From contig NZMW01000004.1 of assembly GCA_002694685.1 (NCBI GenBank), positions 760,491-824,490 on the forward strand: DNA of 64,000 nt, read 5' to 3'. This DNA is from Balneola sp. GTDB taxonomy: Bacteria > Bacteroidota > Rhodothermia > Balneolales > Balneolaceae. This document shows positions 52,001-61,275 of the stretch, in pieces. How positions within the stretch are numbered: position 1 is the first letter of the stretch; every line of letters begins with the position of its first letter. The notes under the pieces were generated by a model that did not search any database, was not told the DNA's origin, and saw nothing but the letters and a program-made list of their open reading frames with translations. The position numbers were made by a program, and so were the translations under genes.

Positions 52001-53440
52001 ATGCACATTATTCACTTAAGTGCTGAATGTTACCCGGCCGCAAAAGCCGGAGGCCTTGCGGATGTCGTTGGTTCACTTCCAAAGTATTTAAATCAGCTTG
52101 ATCATCATTGTGAAGTGGTGATCCCAAAGTATGACAACCATTGGATAGGTTCTCAGGACTATGAAACGGTATTTGAAAGTGCTTTTTCGATGGCTTCAGA
52201 GCAGGTTCGCTTTTTAGTATTGAAAATGAAGGAAGATAAACTTGGATTCCCTTTCTATGTGATTGATATACCTGGGAGATTTGATCGCCCGGGTATTTAT
52301 ATAGACCCATGGTCAGGTCGAGGCTACTGGGACGAGCTGGAACGCTTTGTGAGTTTTCAGATTGCCAGCCTGGAGTGGATTAAAAGTCGGGACGAAAAAC
52401 CTGAGCTGGTTCACTGTCATGATCACCACACGGGCTTGGTGCCTTTTATGCTATCCGAATGTAACCGCTATCGTGATATGGCGGATATTCCTACTGTAAT
52501 AACCGTTCATAATGCAGAATATCATGGCGAACACGACCTTGACAGCTATAAGTTATTACCTGCATTCAATATTAATAATCTTGGATTGTTAGATTGGGAC
52601 GGAAGAATGAATTCCCTGGCGGCCGGGCTGAAATCATCCTGGCAAATCACGACCGTCTCTGAAAACTATATGAAGGAACTGGCTGATAACAGCAGCGGAC
52701 TAGAGCTATTGTTTGAGCAAGAGCAGGAAAAATCAACGGGTATTATTAACGGGATTGATACCGAAGTTTGGGATCCTAACACCGATGACCTCATTGAATA
52801 TAACTTCAGTTTTAGGAACCGAAAGAAGGGGAAAAGCGAGAACAAAACTTATCTGTGTAAGGAATTTGGACTGAATCCTGAATTACCGACCATCGCATTT
52901 ATCGGGCGTTTGGTTCGGGAGAAAGGGGCAGATTTATTGCCGGATTTATTTAAACAGGTAATGTATTCGGATCAGGAAGTTAATTTTGTATTATTAGGAA
53001 CGGGTGACCCTCAATTGCATCAAATTTTTGCCCGTATGGAAAGTGATCATGTTGGATATTTTGATGCTACGTTGGAGTATAATGAGAAGCTGGCACATCA
53101 GATTTACGCAGGTTCCGATTTTATATTAATGCCTTCAAGGGTTGAGCCTTGTGGTTTAAATCAAATGTTTGCTATGCGTTATGGAACGGTTCCCATAGTT
53201 CGAGCCGTTGGTGGATTAAAAGATTCGGTAAAAGATATCTCTGAAAAAAATGGCTACGGAATAACATTTGAAGACTTTAGCCTGGAGGCTGCTTCAAATG
53301 CCATTAGCAGAGCTGTTGATTTGTATAAAGATTCAAAACAATATTCTGAAGTCTTGAGTAAAGTCATGAAACTCGATTTTTCCTGGAAGAATTCAGCTCA
53401 GGAATACATTAAAATGTATAAAGCACTAACTAGAAAATAG
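52001..53440 (+). CDS. glgA: Glycogen synthase
   Basis: GT5 ADP-glucose-dependent starch/glycogen synthase of 479 residues. The nucleotide-sugar motif KAGGLADVVGSLPK is at 15-28, and VHCHDHHTGLVP lies near 138-149. The C-terminal donor site has LVREKGADLLP and the E-x7-E region MPSRVEPCGLNQM near 378-390. It is followed after 7 bp by glgC, which makes its substrate, so the two form an operon for glycogen storage. No glgB or glgP in the window. Confidence 0.94.
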   Translation: MHIIHLSAECYPAAKAGGLADVVGSLPKYLNQLDHHCEVVIPKYDNHWIGSQDYETVFESAFSMASEQVRFLVLKMKEDKLGFPFYVIDIPGRFDRPGIYIDPWSGRGYWDELERFVSFQIASLEWIKSRDEKPELVHCHDHHTGLVPFMLSECNRYRDMADIPTVITVHNAEYHGEHDLDSYKLLPAFNINNLGLLDWDGRMNSLAAGLKSSWQITTVSENYMKELADNSSGLELLFEQEQEKSTGIINGIDTEVWDPNTDDLIEYNFSFRNRKKGKSENKTYLCKEFGLNPELPTIAFIGRLVREKGADLLPDLFKQVMYSDQEVNFVLLGTGDPQLHQIFARMESDHVGYFDATLEYNEKLAHQIYAGSDFILMPSRVEPCGLNQMFAMRYGTVPIVRAVGGLKDSVKDISEKNGYGITFEDFSLEAASNAISRAVDLYKDSKQYSEVLSKVMKLDFSWKNSAQEYIKMYKALTRK

Positions 53441-53447
53441 GTTATTT

Positions 53448-54722
53448 ATGAAAAGATCGTCCGTTATCGCAGTCATTTTAGGTGGAGGAAGAGGAACACG
53501 ATTGTTCCCGCTAACCGACCACAGGTCAAAACCAGCTGTTCCGGTGGGTGGTAAATACAGACTTGTTGATATTCCTATTTCTAACTGTCTGAATTCAGAT
53601 ATCCGAAGGATTTATGTATTGACTCAGTTCAATTCAGCTTCGCTGAATCGTCACATAAAAAACACGTATAACTTTGACGCCTTCAGTAGTGGTTTTGTGG
53701 ATATCCTTGCCGCTGAGCAAACTCCTGACAGTACTGACTGGTTTCAGGGAACAGCCGATGCGGTTCGTCAATCGGTTCACCATATGGAGAACCATGACCA
53801 TGAGCATGTGCTGATACTTTCCGGTGATCAGCTCTACCAAATGGATTACTCAAAAATGCTGGAGCGCCATAAAGAAAATGATGCGGATCTCACTGTAGCA
53901 ACAATTCCTGTAACCGCAGAAGATGCTACCGGTTTTGGAATTATGAAGACCAACGCAGAAGGAATTATCGAAGATTTTGTTGAGAAGCCCGATGCTAAAG
54001 AATTGAGTAAGTGGAAATCGAAAGTACCCGAAGTCTATAAAGAACAGGGTAAAGATTACCTGGCATCAATGGGGATTTATATCTTCAACAGCGAAATGCT
54101 TAAAAAGCTATTTGATGATAATCCCGATGCTACGGATTTCGGAAAAGAACTGATTCCGAAATGTGTTGAAGGCGGAAAAAAAGTTTGTAGCTATGAATTT
54201 GGAGGATATTGGACTGATATCGGAACCATACAATCTTTCTTTGAAGCAAATCTAGCTTTAGCCGATACGATTCCGGATTTCAATCTTTATGACAATGAGA
54301 ATTTTATTTACACCCGTGCCCGGTTACTTCCGGCTTCGAAACTTATGGGTACAACGCTTGAGCATGCCCTGATGGCGGAAGGGTGTATTGTTGAAGCCAG
54401 TAGAATTGTAAGATCAGTAATTGGAATTAGATCTAGGATTGGTAAAGGCTCAACAATAGAATATTCTATTATTATGGGTAACGATATTTTTCAGGACCGA
54501 TCTGTGATTGAAGACGCCAAGCCAGATAAACCTGCCATGGGTATTGGTCAGCGGTGCTACATCAGTAACTGCATAATTGATAAAAATGTAGCCATCGGAA
54601 ATGATGTGCGCATTGTGGGTGGAAATCACCTAGAAGATGGCGACCACAAATATCACTACGTACGGGATGGCATTGTGATTGTGAAGAAGAATACGGTAAT
54701 ACCGGATGGCACAATCATCTAA
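53448..54722 (+). CDS. glgC: Glucose-1-phosphate adenylyltransferase
   Basis: ADP-glucose pyrophosphorylase of 424 residues that makes ADP-glucose from ATP and glucose-1-phosphate. Nucleotide-binding GGGRGTRLFPLT is at 12-23, with PAVPVGGKYRLVDIPISNC at 29-47. The substrate loop is FVEKPDAKEL and a left-handed beta-helix occupies the last 130 residues. The length and RGTRLFPLT match regulated bacterial and plant-type enzymes. The stop is separated by a single base from the convergent XRE gene. Confidence 0.94.
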   Translation: MKRSSVIAVILGGGRGTRLFPLTDHRSKPAVPVGGKYRLVDIPISNCLNSDIRRIYVLTQFNSASLNRHIKNTYNFDAFSSGFVDILAAEQTPDSTDWFQGTADAVRQSVHHMENHDHEHVLILSGDQLYQMDYSKMLERHKENDADLTVATIPVTAEDATGFGIMKTNAEGIIEDFVEKPDAKELSKWKSKVPEVYKEQGKDYLASMGIYIFNSEMLKKLFDDNPDATDFGKELIPKCVEGGKKVCSYEFGGYWTDIGTIQSFFEANLALADTIPDFNLYDNENFIYTRARLLPASKLMGTTLEHALMAEGCIVEASRIVRSVIGIRSRIGKGSTIEYSIIMGNDIFQDRSVIEDAKPDKPAMGIGQRCYISNCIIDKNVAIGNDVRIVGGNHLEDGDHKYHYVRDGIVIVKKNTVIPDGTII

Positions 54723-54723
54723 A

Positions 54724-55332
54724 CTATTTTAGCAGTTTAACAGATGGTGAAAAACTAACTTCATCTCCGGCTCTTATTCTGAAAGTATTTATGATGATAC
54801 TTCCAAGATTGTACAGATAGGGAATCCCAAAAATAATCGGCTGAAATAAAATAGGTGAGATGTTTAGGTAGTCAAACAACCCCTCCAGCCAGAAGCCAAT
54901 GTCTAATTGGAGTATGGGTATCATGAAAAGTAAACCTTGCATCAGATAAATGAGTGCCGTGAATGTGAGCTGGAAGTTGATCACTTTTCGGCCAATCATA
55001 TCAGCTTTCTTGACTCTATCTTTTCTTGAAATCCATATAACAAGTGGAAGGATAACCCCAAGGATTGGTGTAAATAGAAAGCCGAGCGCCGAAAGACTCA
55101 TCACAACTAAGGTGGATTGATCTTCAACTTGATTCCATTCTAAAAGCTGATCGGGGGTGACTTCCAGCGCTTCCGTAATTCGTAGGAGGGTATCACCTCT
55201 GGGTTCAGTTTCTGCATTTTCAACTCGCTGAATAGTCCTTAGGCTCAGTTCCGTTTTCTCGGCAAGGAGTTCCTGCGAAAAACCTTTTTGATTCCGGATG
55301 TTTTTTATCTGATTCGCTAAATCGGTACTCAT
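54724..55332 (-). CDS. XRE-family regulator with DUF4870 membrane domain, copy 1
   Basis: Protein of 202 residues. A helix-turn-helix of the Cro/XRE type spans about 5-62 (IRNQKGFSQELLAEKTELSLRTIQRVENAETEPRG with conserved helix spacing). A membrane domain of about four helices (about 75-190) resembles DUF4870. Membrane-bound XRE regulators of this form are frequent in Bacteroidota and unstudied. It is a paralogue of the gene at 55528 and shares its upstream motifs. It reads toward glgC. Confidence 0.85.
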   Translation of the reverse strand: MSTDLANQIKNIRNQKGFSQELLAEKTELSLRTIQRVENAETEPRGDTLLRITEALEVTPDQLLEWNQVEDQSTLVVMSLSALGFLFTPILGVILPLVIWISRKDRVKKADMIGRKVINFQLTFTALIYLMQGLLFMIPILQLDIGFWLEGLFDYLNISPILFQPIIFGIPYLYNLGSIIINTFRIRAGDEVSFSPSVKLLK

Positions 55333-55359
55333 AGAAATTTGGTTGCGTTAGAATTCACG

Positions 55360-55408
55360 CAAAACATAGATGCTGCAGTGCTTTTATAGTACGACATCTA
55401 CCCGACAT
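55360..55408 (-). promoter_or_regulatory. Conserved promoter/operator block, copy 1
   Basis: CAAAACATAGA (55360-55370), GTACGACA (55389-55396) and GACAT (55404-55408) occur with exactly the same spacing as in the block before the paralogous gene at 55528-56121. They start 28 bp from the start codon. A further CGACAT and GTGTC lie just beyond. Confidence 0.6.
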
Positions 55409-55527
55409 TTTAGCGACATATGTGTCTATATGTCTATTTGAAACCAAAGAATCTATTTCGTTATTAAATTCTGAACAACTCATCTTGCAATATCAGAGAC
55501 TGTATTCTAATCCTTATTTGGATGAAA

Positions 55528-56121
55528 CTAACGGAGAAAAGGTATAGCGGGTTGATAAAAGCCATTATTATTGCTTCGGATTTTGAAAGTATTAAAAGCA
55601 ATAATGAAAATATTATATAGAATCATACAGATTAGAAATATCTGGTAAACAAGTAAAGCTTGCTGGTAAGCAGTTAAGTACTCTCCAATGTTCTCCAGTG
55701 CTATGTTACCACTATACATGTAGTAGCTGATCGTACCCACCAATAGGACAATAGACCATGTTATTTGAAAGTTTATAATATTCTTACCAATCTCATCAAC
55801 CCTGTCAATAATATTCTTTTTCAATATCCAAAGCAGTGAAGGGACTAAAACACCAACAATGGGAAAGAGGATAGAGCAGAACTGAGTCAGGTTTAATACA
55901 ATCAGGTACGAGCTATCTTGGGGCTTATGCATTTGAATTAACTCATCAGGTGCTATTTGGAATACTTCAGCAATTCGCGATAAAGTATCACCCATGGGCT
56001 TGGTTTCATTGTTCTCAACTCGCTGAATTGTTCGAAGGCTTAACCCAGTTAATTCTGCCAATTTTTCTTGTGAGAAGCCTCTCTGTACTCGGAACGCCTT
56101 TACGTTATTAGATAGTGACAT
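55528..56121 (-). CDS. XRE-family regulator with DUF4870 membrane domain, copy 2
   Basis: Protein of 197 residues with the same architecture as copy 1: an XRE helix-turn-helix at about 4-60 (RVQRGFSQEKLAELTGLSLR...TIQRVENNETKPMGDTLSRI, shared spacing) and then four hydrophobic helices. The HTH halves are clearly alike, the membrane halves less so. Tandem duplication is the simplest origin. Each copy has its own promoter block, so they can be regulated separately or cross-regulate. Confidence 0.85.
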   Translation of the reverse strand: MSLSNNVKAFRVQRGFSQEKLAELTGLSLRTIQRVENNETKPMGDTLSRIAEVFQIAPDELIQMHKPQDSSYLIVLNLTQFCSILFPIVGVLVPSLLWILKKNIIDRVDEIGKNIINFQITWSIVLLVGTISYYMYSGNIALENIGEYLTAYQQALLVYQIFLICMILYNIFIIAFNTFKIRSNNNGFYQPAIPFLR

Positions 56122-56150
56122 ATATAAATATTCATTAAAGTAAATGTCTA

Positions 56151-56199
56151 CAAAACATAGACCTGTGGTTCTTAAAATTGTACGACAAGTTTAAGACAT
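56151..56199 (-). promoter_or_regulatory. Conserved promoter/operator block, copy 2
   Basis: CAAAACATAGA (56151-56161), GTACGACA (56180-56187) and GACAT (56195-56199) lie 30 bp upstream of the start codon. The three words keep offsets of 0, 29 and 44, exactly as in copy 1, while the bases between differ. Confidence 0.6.
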
Positions 56200-56234
56200 C
56201 CTTACGGCAAGCTTGTCTTATCCTGAATTTTAAA

Positions 56235-56271
56235 AATAAAAAAAGCCTCAACCCAAAAGGGAAGAGGCTTT
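56235..56271 (-). terminator. Terminator of sucD
   Basis: AAAGCCTC (56242-56249) pairs with GAGGCTTT (56264-56271). On the minus strand a U-rich tract follows. It lies about 28 bp after the sucD stop. Confidence 0.88.
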
Positions 56272-56298
56272 GAATTTTCTTAAATACAGAAACTGTGA

Positions 56299-57174
56299 TT
56301 AAGCAGTTTCAAGCATTTTCTTAATTGTAACACCAATCTCAGCCGGACTTTCAACTACAGTAATTCCAGCTGCAGCAAGAGCTTTCTTTTTCTCTTGAGC
56401 GGTTCCTTTACCACCAGAGATGATTGCACCTGCGTGTCCCATTCGACGTCCCGGAGGAGCCGTTGAGCCTGCAATAAATGCTACAACAGGTTTCTGGCAA
56501 TTATCTTTAATCCAGGCAGCTGCTTCTTCTTCAGCAGTTCCGCCAATTTCTCCAATCAAAACAATAGAGTCGGTATCAGGATCATCGTTCAGCATTTTAA
56601 CAGCATCAAGGTGAGTGGTTCCAATAACAGGATCGCCACCAATTCCAATTGCTGTACTTTGGCCAAGACCTTCTTTGGTAAGCTGGTCAACGGCTTCGTA
56701 GGTAAGAGTACCTGAACGGGATATAAGCCCAACCTTGCCCGGTGTAAAAATACTGCCTGGCATAATTCCAACTTTAGCTTCTCCCGGAGTTATAACACCC
56801 GGACAGTTAGGTCCAATCAAAGTTGCTCCATGACTGCTTACAATCTGCTTGGCTACAATCATGTCTTTAACAGGAATACCTTCTGTAATACAGATAATTA
56901 CTTCAATTCCGGCAAAAGCTGCTTCAGTAATAGCATCACCGGCAAATGCAGGAGGTACAAAAATTACGGAAGTATTAGCATTTACTTCTTTAACCGCTTC
57001 AGCAACGGTATTAAAAACGGGTCGGTCTAAATGGGTTTGTCCACCTTTTCCGGGAGTAACACCACCAACTACATTGGTACCGTATTCAATCATTTGTCCG
57101 GCGTGGAAGCTACCCTCGCTTCCGGTAAATCCCTGAACAATCAGGCGGGTATCATTTCCAACTAATACACTCAT
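56299..57174 (-). CDS. sucD: Succinyl-CoA synthetase alpha subunit
   Basis: Alpha subunit of the TCA-cycle ADP/GDP-forming succinate-CoA ligase. The start is set at the ATG at 57174 ([15 protein letters not shown]), giving 291 residues; a TTG seven codons upstream is less likely. The CoA-binding fold carries [14 protein letters not shown] and TPGKGG. The phospho-histidine is in [10 protein letters not shown] near residue 245. sucC is not adjacent, as is also seen in relatives with separated subunits. Single gene with its own terminator. Confidence 0.94.
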   Translation of the reverse strand: MSVLVGNDTRLIVQGFTGSEGSFHAGQMIEYGTNVVGGVTPGKGGQTHLDRPVFNTVAEAVKEVNANTSVIFVPPAFAGDAITEAAFAGIEVIICITEGIPVKDMIVAKQIVSSHGATLIGPNCPGVITPGEAKVGIMPGSIFTPGKVGLISRSGTLTYEAVDQLTKEGLGQSTAIGIGGDPVIGTTHLDAVKMLNDDPDTDSIVLIGEIGGTAEEEAAAWIKDNCQKPVVAFIAGSTAPPGRRMGHAGAIISGGKGTAQEKKKALAAAGITVVESPAEIGVTIKKMLETA

Positions 57175-57374
57175 TTTGTCTTTTTTGAGGTTCAAATTCG
57201 GGATTGAGAATATAGCATCTCTGCATGCGAATTGAAATGCTAAATTGTTAAGTAAAGTTTCAGAACGGGGAATCTGATTAGATTTTTCAACTGTAACCCC
57301 AATAATTCATGAAACTCAATAAACAAACTCAATGTTAGTTGATTAAATCAAAGAAAAAATAAATCAATACGATT

Positions 57375-57581
57375 ATGAGTTTAAAGAATAAGACAAAGAA
57401 AGAGTTACAAAATAGAATTAATGAACTGGAAGGAATTATTGCCAAAAAAGGCGTTGGTTCTGATTATTTATCAAAAGCAGAAAGAATACAAAGGGATTTA
57501 AATCTTGCTCTGATTCTGGGTGGGGCAGCTGCCTTGGTTGGTGTGACTGCCTGGACGTTATTCAGCTCTACCGATGAATAA
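57375..57581 (+). CDS. Small coiled-coil/membrane protein
   Basis: Protein of 68 residues. The N-terminal half is a charged helix (MSLKNKTKKELQNRINELEGII, possible short coiled coil) and a hydrophobic helix is at about 44-62 (LALILGGAAALVGVTAWTLF), ending with an acidic tail. The tail-anchor-like layout suggests an inner-membrane small protein. No family recognised. It is divergent from sucD with about 200 bp between. Confidence 0.65.
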   Translation: MSLKNKTKKELQNRINELEGIIAKKGVGSDYLSKAERIQRDLNLALILGGAAALVGVTAWTLFSSTDE

Positions 57582-57714
57582 TTTCACCGCTTAGAGGATT
57601 CTTATACAGCAGTAACGATATTTAACGGTGAACTTCATTGATTTCTAAAAGACTCGCCCTATATTAAAGGCTGTATTTATTTTAAAAAACCACTCTCATA
57701 AACCTTTAGGATCT

Positions 57715-60102
57715 ATGAAACGATTATCATATTTATTCTCACTATTACTTTTAATCACGCCCATGGCCTTAATTCAGGCACAAACAACCCCTGATGGGCA
57801 ATCAGAAGCGATGCGAGGATTTGCCCAGGCAGTTTCTATAGCGGACGGCGCTGTATTTATCGGTGAACCTTCTAACGTACATCAGCCCGGAGCTGTTTAT
57901 GTTTTTGGGAAGTCCGGTGACGAATGGACGCAACAACATCAGTTGATGGCAACCAATGGTAAAATTGGTGATGGCTTTGGGTCTTCAGTATCAGCTGACG
58001 GTAACTTCCTTATTGTTGGAGCACCTGAAATGAATGGAGAACAGGGCGCTGCTTTTCTTTTTGAAAAGTCCGGTTCCGGAAGCTGGAGTCAAATAGCAGA
58101 ATTTATGCTGCCTGAAGATTCTTTTGAAAGCGCATTAGGTTCAAGTGTAATGCTGAGTGGTAATTATGCTTTTGTCGGTGCGCCTGATCACGCGGACGGA
58201 TTAGGAGCTGTATTAGTGTACAGCCGATCCAATTCTGGAAATTGGACAGAAACGGCAAGCATTGTGAATCCTGATACTGCCGGGTCTAACTTTGGTTCAA
58301 GCCTTGCAATGGATGGAATGAATTTAGTAGTCGGTGCACCTCAGCGAGGTGGCGGTGCCGTACATGTATTTGCTAATCAAGGTTCTGAATGGATGCACAG
58401 TGCGTCATTAACCAGTGACCAGGCAGCAGATCGTAGTCAGTTTGGTACTTCGATTGGAATTCATGGTGACCAGATCTTAGTTGGAGCTCCTCGAAATGAT
58501 GGAGCAGCCGGAACCGTATTTGTATTCCGTAGCGAAGATGGCGAGTGGAGCGAAAGCGGACGCCTATCAGCTTTTGACGGTCAGTCACCATATTTATTCG
58601 GAAGTTCGATTTCTGTAGTCGAGTCCGGAGTATGGATCGGGGCACCTAATGCCGCTGGTGGAAAAGGAACTATTTATCAGTTTCAGTCTGATGAAAATGG
58701 AATGTGGACAGGATCTTCAAAAATGCCAATGAGCTCACAAGAAGCCGGAGATTATTTTTCAGGAACACTTGCTGTAGATGGTGATGTGGCCGTTGCCGGA
58801 ATGACCGGAGCCGATTATGGAGAAGGTTCTGCTGCCATCCTTGAGAAAAACGATACGGGAAGCTGGACAACTCAGAATGTTGTATTCGGTGAAGGTGGAA
58901 ACACATTACAGCCTATTACCAATGGCAGACTTGACTGTAGTGACGGTAAAGCAGACCGTTTTGGCTGTAGCAATGTTGACTTAATTTCATTTATGCCTGT
59001 TGGATCTATTGGCGGTGACCGAGGCGTTCGTTTGAATGACCTTTGGGGCTGGACAGATCCGGTGACTGGCAAAGAATATGCTCTGGTTGGTAGAAACGAA
59101 GGAACATCTTTCGTAGATCTTAGTGATCCAGGTAATCCTATCTATGTAGCCAACCTTCCTATGACAGAAGGCTCAAGAGCTAATGTTTGGCGAGATATCA
59201 AAGTGTATAAAAACCACGCTTATATTGTTGCTGATGGAGCGGGCGAACACGGAATGCAGGTTCTTGACCTAACCCAGCTGCGCAAGTTTGATGGTGACCC
59301 GATGGAGCTGGAAGCCACAGCGATGTACGAGAATATTCACAGTGCACACAACGTGGTTATTAATGAAGAATCAGGTTTTGCATTTATTGTAGGAAGCAGC
59401 GGCGGTGGACAAACTTGTGGCGGCGGTTTACACATGGTGAATATTCAAGATCCGGCCAACCCAACGTTTGCAGGATGTTTTGCTGATCCTTCTACAGGAA
59501 GAAGCGGAACCGGTTATTCTCATGATGCACAGTGTGTAATTTATGATGGCCCCGATGAAGAACACCAGGGAAGTGAAATCTGCTTTGGTGCTAACGAAAC
59601 AGCGATCAGTATTGCAGACGTAACCGATAAAGAAAATCCGGTAGCTCTTTCAACAGGTTCTTATCCTGATTACGGATACGTTCACCAGGGATGGTTAACA
59701 GAAGATCATCGATATTTCTTCCAGAATGATGAACTTGATGAGTTGATGGGGAATGTGGACAAAACCCGAACTATTGTTTGGGATGTAAGTGATTTGGATG
59801 ATCCTCAGTTTGTTAGAGAGTATTTCCTAGAAAATGCCTCTTCTGATCACAATTTATATATCAAAGATGACTTGATGTATCAGTCTAACTATGTAAGTGG
59901 TCTGCAGGTTATTGATGTAAGTGACCCGGCAAACCCACAGAAAGTTGGAAGTTTTGATACGCATCCATTCACTGAAGACGCACCTGGTTTCTCCGGAACG
60001 TGGAGTAACTATCCTTACTTCAAAAGTGGCATCGTTATTATGACCAGTGGTCGTGAAGGCCTTTTTGTACTGGAGACAAACGAACAAGCCATAAATCAGT
60101 AA
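57715..60102 (+). CDS. Secreted choice-of-anchor B protein with FG-GAP repeats
   Basis: Exported protein of 795 residues with a signal peptide (about 1-22). Residues about 30-390 are five or six FG-GAP-like repeats (IVGAPEMNGEQGAAFLFEK, FVGAPDHADGLGAVLVYSR and so on), forming an integrin-type propeller. About 400-795 hold a second propeller of the choice-of-anchor B type (FVDLSDPGNPIYVANLP, MVNIQDPANPTFAGCF, VIDVSDPANPQKVGSF). Such proteins are anchored on or released from the surface; no C-terminal sorting signal is visible. It is followed by two further propeller genes. Confidence 0.85.
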   Translation: MKRLSYLFSLLLLITPMALIQAQTTPDGQSEAMRGFAQAVSIADGAVFIGEPSNVHQPGAVYVFGKSGDEWTQQHQLMATNGKIGDGFGSSVSADGNFLIVGAPEMNGEQGAAFLFEKSGSGSWSQIAEFMLPEDSFESALGSSVMLSGNYAFVGAPDHADGLGAVLVYSRSNSGNWTETASIVNPDTAGSNFGSSLAMDGMNLVVGAPQRGGGAVHVFANQGSEWMHSASLTSDQAADRSQFGTSIGIHGDQILVGAPRNDGAAGTVFVFRSEDGEWSESGRLSAFDGQSPYLFGSSISVVESGVWIGAPNAAGGKGTIYQFQSDENGMWTGSSKMPMSSQEAGDYFSGTLAVDGDVAVAGMTGADYGEGSAAILEKNDTGSWTTQNVVFGEGGNTLQPITNGRLDCSDGKADRFGCSNVDLISFMPVGSIGGDRGVRLNDLWGWTDPVTGKEYALVGRNEGTSFVDLSDPGNPIYVANLPMTEGSRANVWRDIKVYKNHAYIVADGAGEHGMQVLDLTQLRKFDGDPMELEATAMYENIHSAHNVVINEESGFAFIVGSSGGGQTCGGGLHMVNIQDPANPTFAGCFADPSTGRSGTGYSHDAQCVIYDGPDEEHQGSEICFGANETAISIADVTDKENPVALSTGSYPDYGYVHQGWLTEDHRYFFQNDELDELMGNVDKTRTIVWDVSDLDDPQFVREYFLENASSDHNLYIKDDLMYQSNYVSGLQVIDVSDPANPQKVGSFDTHPFTEDAPGFSGTWSNYPYFKSGIVIMTSGREGLFVLETNEQAINQ

Positions 60103-60113
60103 ACGATTTATTT

Positions 60114-60166
60114 AAGGCAACTTTAGATGACCTTCAATAGAGGTCTTTCTGAAGTTGCCTTTTTTC
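60114..60166 (+). terminator. Rho-independent terminator
   Basis: AAGGCAACTT (60114-60123) and AAGTTGCCTT (60152-60161) form a perfect 10-bp stem, followed by a T-run. It separates the choice-of-anchor B gene from the following pair. Confidence 0.88.
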
Positions 60167-60188
60167 TATTCAACAAATCCTCAATTTT

Positions 60189-61268
60189 ATGGAAGCTCGA
60201 ATTATGACTTTTCTGCGAACTTTCTTCATCACGGCCTTAACGATTGGTCTTGGATTGATATCAGGAGTGGCTGAAGCTCAATCAACCCAAAATATGTACG
60301 TTTGTAATCAGGGTTCAGCAACCTTAATGGTGATTGATACTCAGACTCATGAAATAATCGAAACTATTGATCTCCAGGAGCTGGGCTATTCTGCAAATGC
60401 AAAACCACATCATGCTATTGCAGAGCCGGATGGTTCATTTTGGTATGTCACTTTAATCGGTGAAAACAAGGTGCTAAAATTCAACAGAGAAAATGAACTG
60501 GTAGATGAAGTAAGCCTTGAAGTTCCGGGCCTTATGGCTATGCATCCAAATAAAGATGAGCTTTTTGTTGGGCGATCTATGAGTGCCGTAAATCCGCCGC
60601 AGAGCTTTGGAGTGATAGAGCGCTCGAGCATGAGTCTGAATAAAGAAGTAGAGGTGTTCTTCTCAAGACCACATGCCATCGCAGCTAATTCTAAGGATAA
60701 CTGGACGTTTATAGCCAGCCTTTCTTCCAATCAGATGCTGTCCGTAAATACAGAAACGGAAGAAACGAATCTGACCAATGTGGAGGGAAGCAATAATGTA
60801 TTCGTAAATTTTGCAGTCTCTCCGGATGGAAATACGATGGTAGCAACCGGACAAATAACCGGCAAGCTTTTGGTTTTTGATATTTCTGATCCTGCCAATC
60901 CCGAGTTATCAAATAGCATAGATGTAAACGCAATGCCGTGGCATCCGGTCTATTCCCTCGATGGAAAGTACGTTTACTTTGGCAATAAAGGCGCCCATAC
61001 AGTTACGGTCGTAGACATGGATACTCAAACAGTAGATGCTGTTATTGAAGGAAATGGACTTGCTCAACCACACGGAGCCGCACTTACTGCAGATGGTAAA
61101 TATCTGTACGTCACTAATAATAATCTTGACGGCACCTACCAGCCAGAGGGCTCAGAAACTGAAAATCCAGTTGGTACAGTGACCGTGATCAATACTGAAA
61201 CACGCACTATCGAGAAAGTCATTGAAGTGGGGAACTACCCATCCGGCATCGGTACAAATGCGTGGTAA
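60189..61268 (+). CDS. Secreted YVTN/YncE-like beta-propeller protein
   Basis: Exported protein of 359 residues; the ATG at 60204 (MTFLRTFFITAL) may be the true start, since either gives a signal peptide ending at AEA. YVTN-type repeats run throughout (NMYVCNQGSATLMVIDT, VYFGNKGAHTVTVVDMDT, YLYVTNNNLDGT, GTVTVINTETRTIEKVIEVG). This is a seven-bladed propeller of the YncE class, with no clear enzymatic residues. The FG-GAP lipoprotein starts 7 bp after its stop, so the two are co-transcribed. Confidence 0.85.
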   Translation: MEARIMTFLRTFFITALTIGLGLISGVAEAQSTQNMYVCNQGSATLMVIDTQTHEIIETIDLQELGYSANAKPHHAIAEPDGSFWYVTLIGENKVLKFNRENELVDEVSLEVPGLMAMHPNKDELFVGRSMSAVNPPQSFGVIERSSMSLNKEVEVFFSRPHAIAANSKDNWTFIASLSSNQMLSVNTETEETNLTNVEGSNNVFVNFAVSPDGNTMVATGQITGKLLVFDISDPANPELSNSIDVNAMPWHPVYSLDGKYVYFGNKGAHTVTVVDMDTQTVDAVIEGNGLAQPHGAALTADGKYLYVTNNNLDGTYQPEGSETENPVGTVTVINTETRTIEKVIEVGNYPSGIGTNAW

Positions 61269-61275
61269 ATTATTT

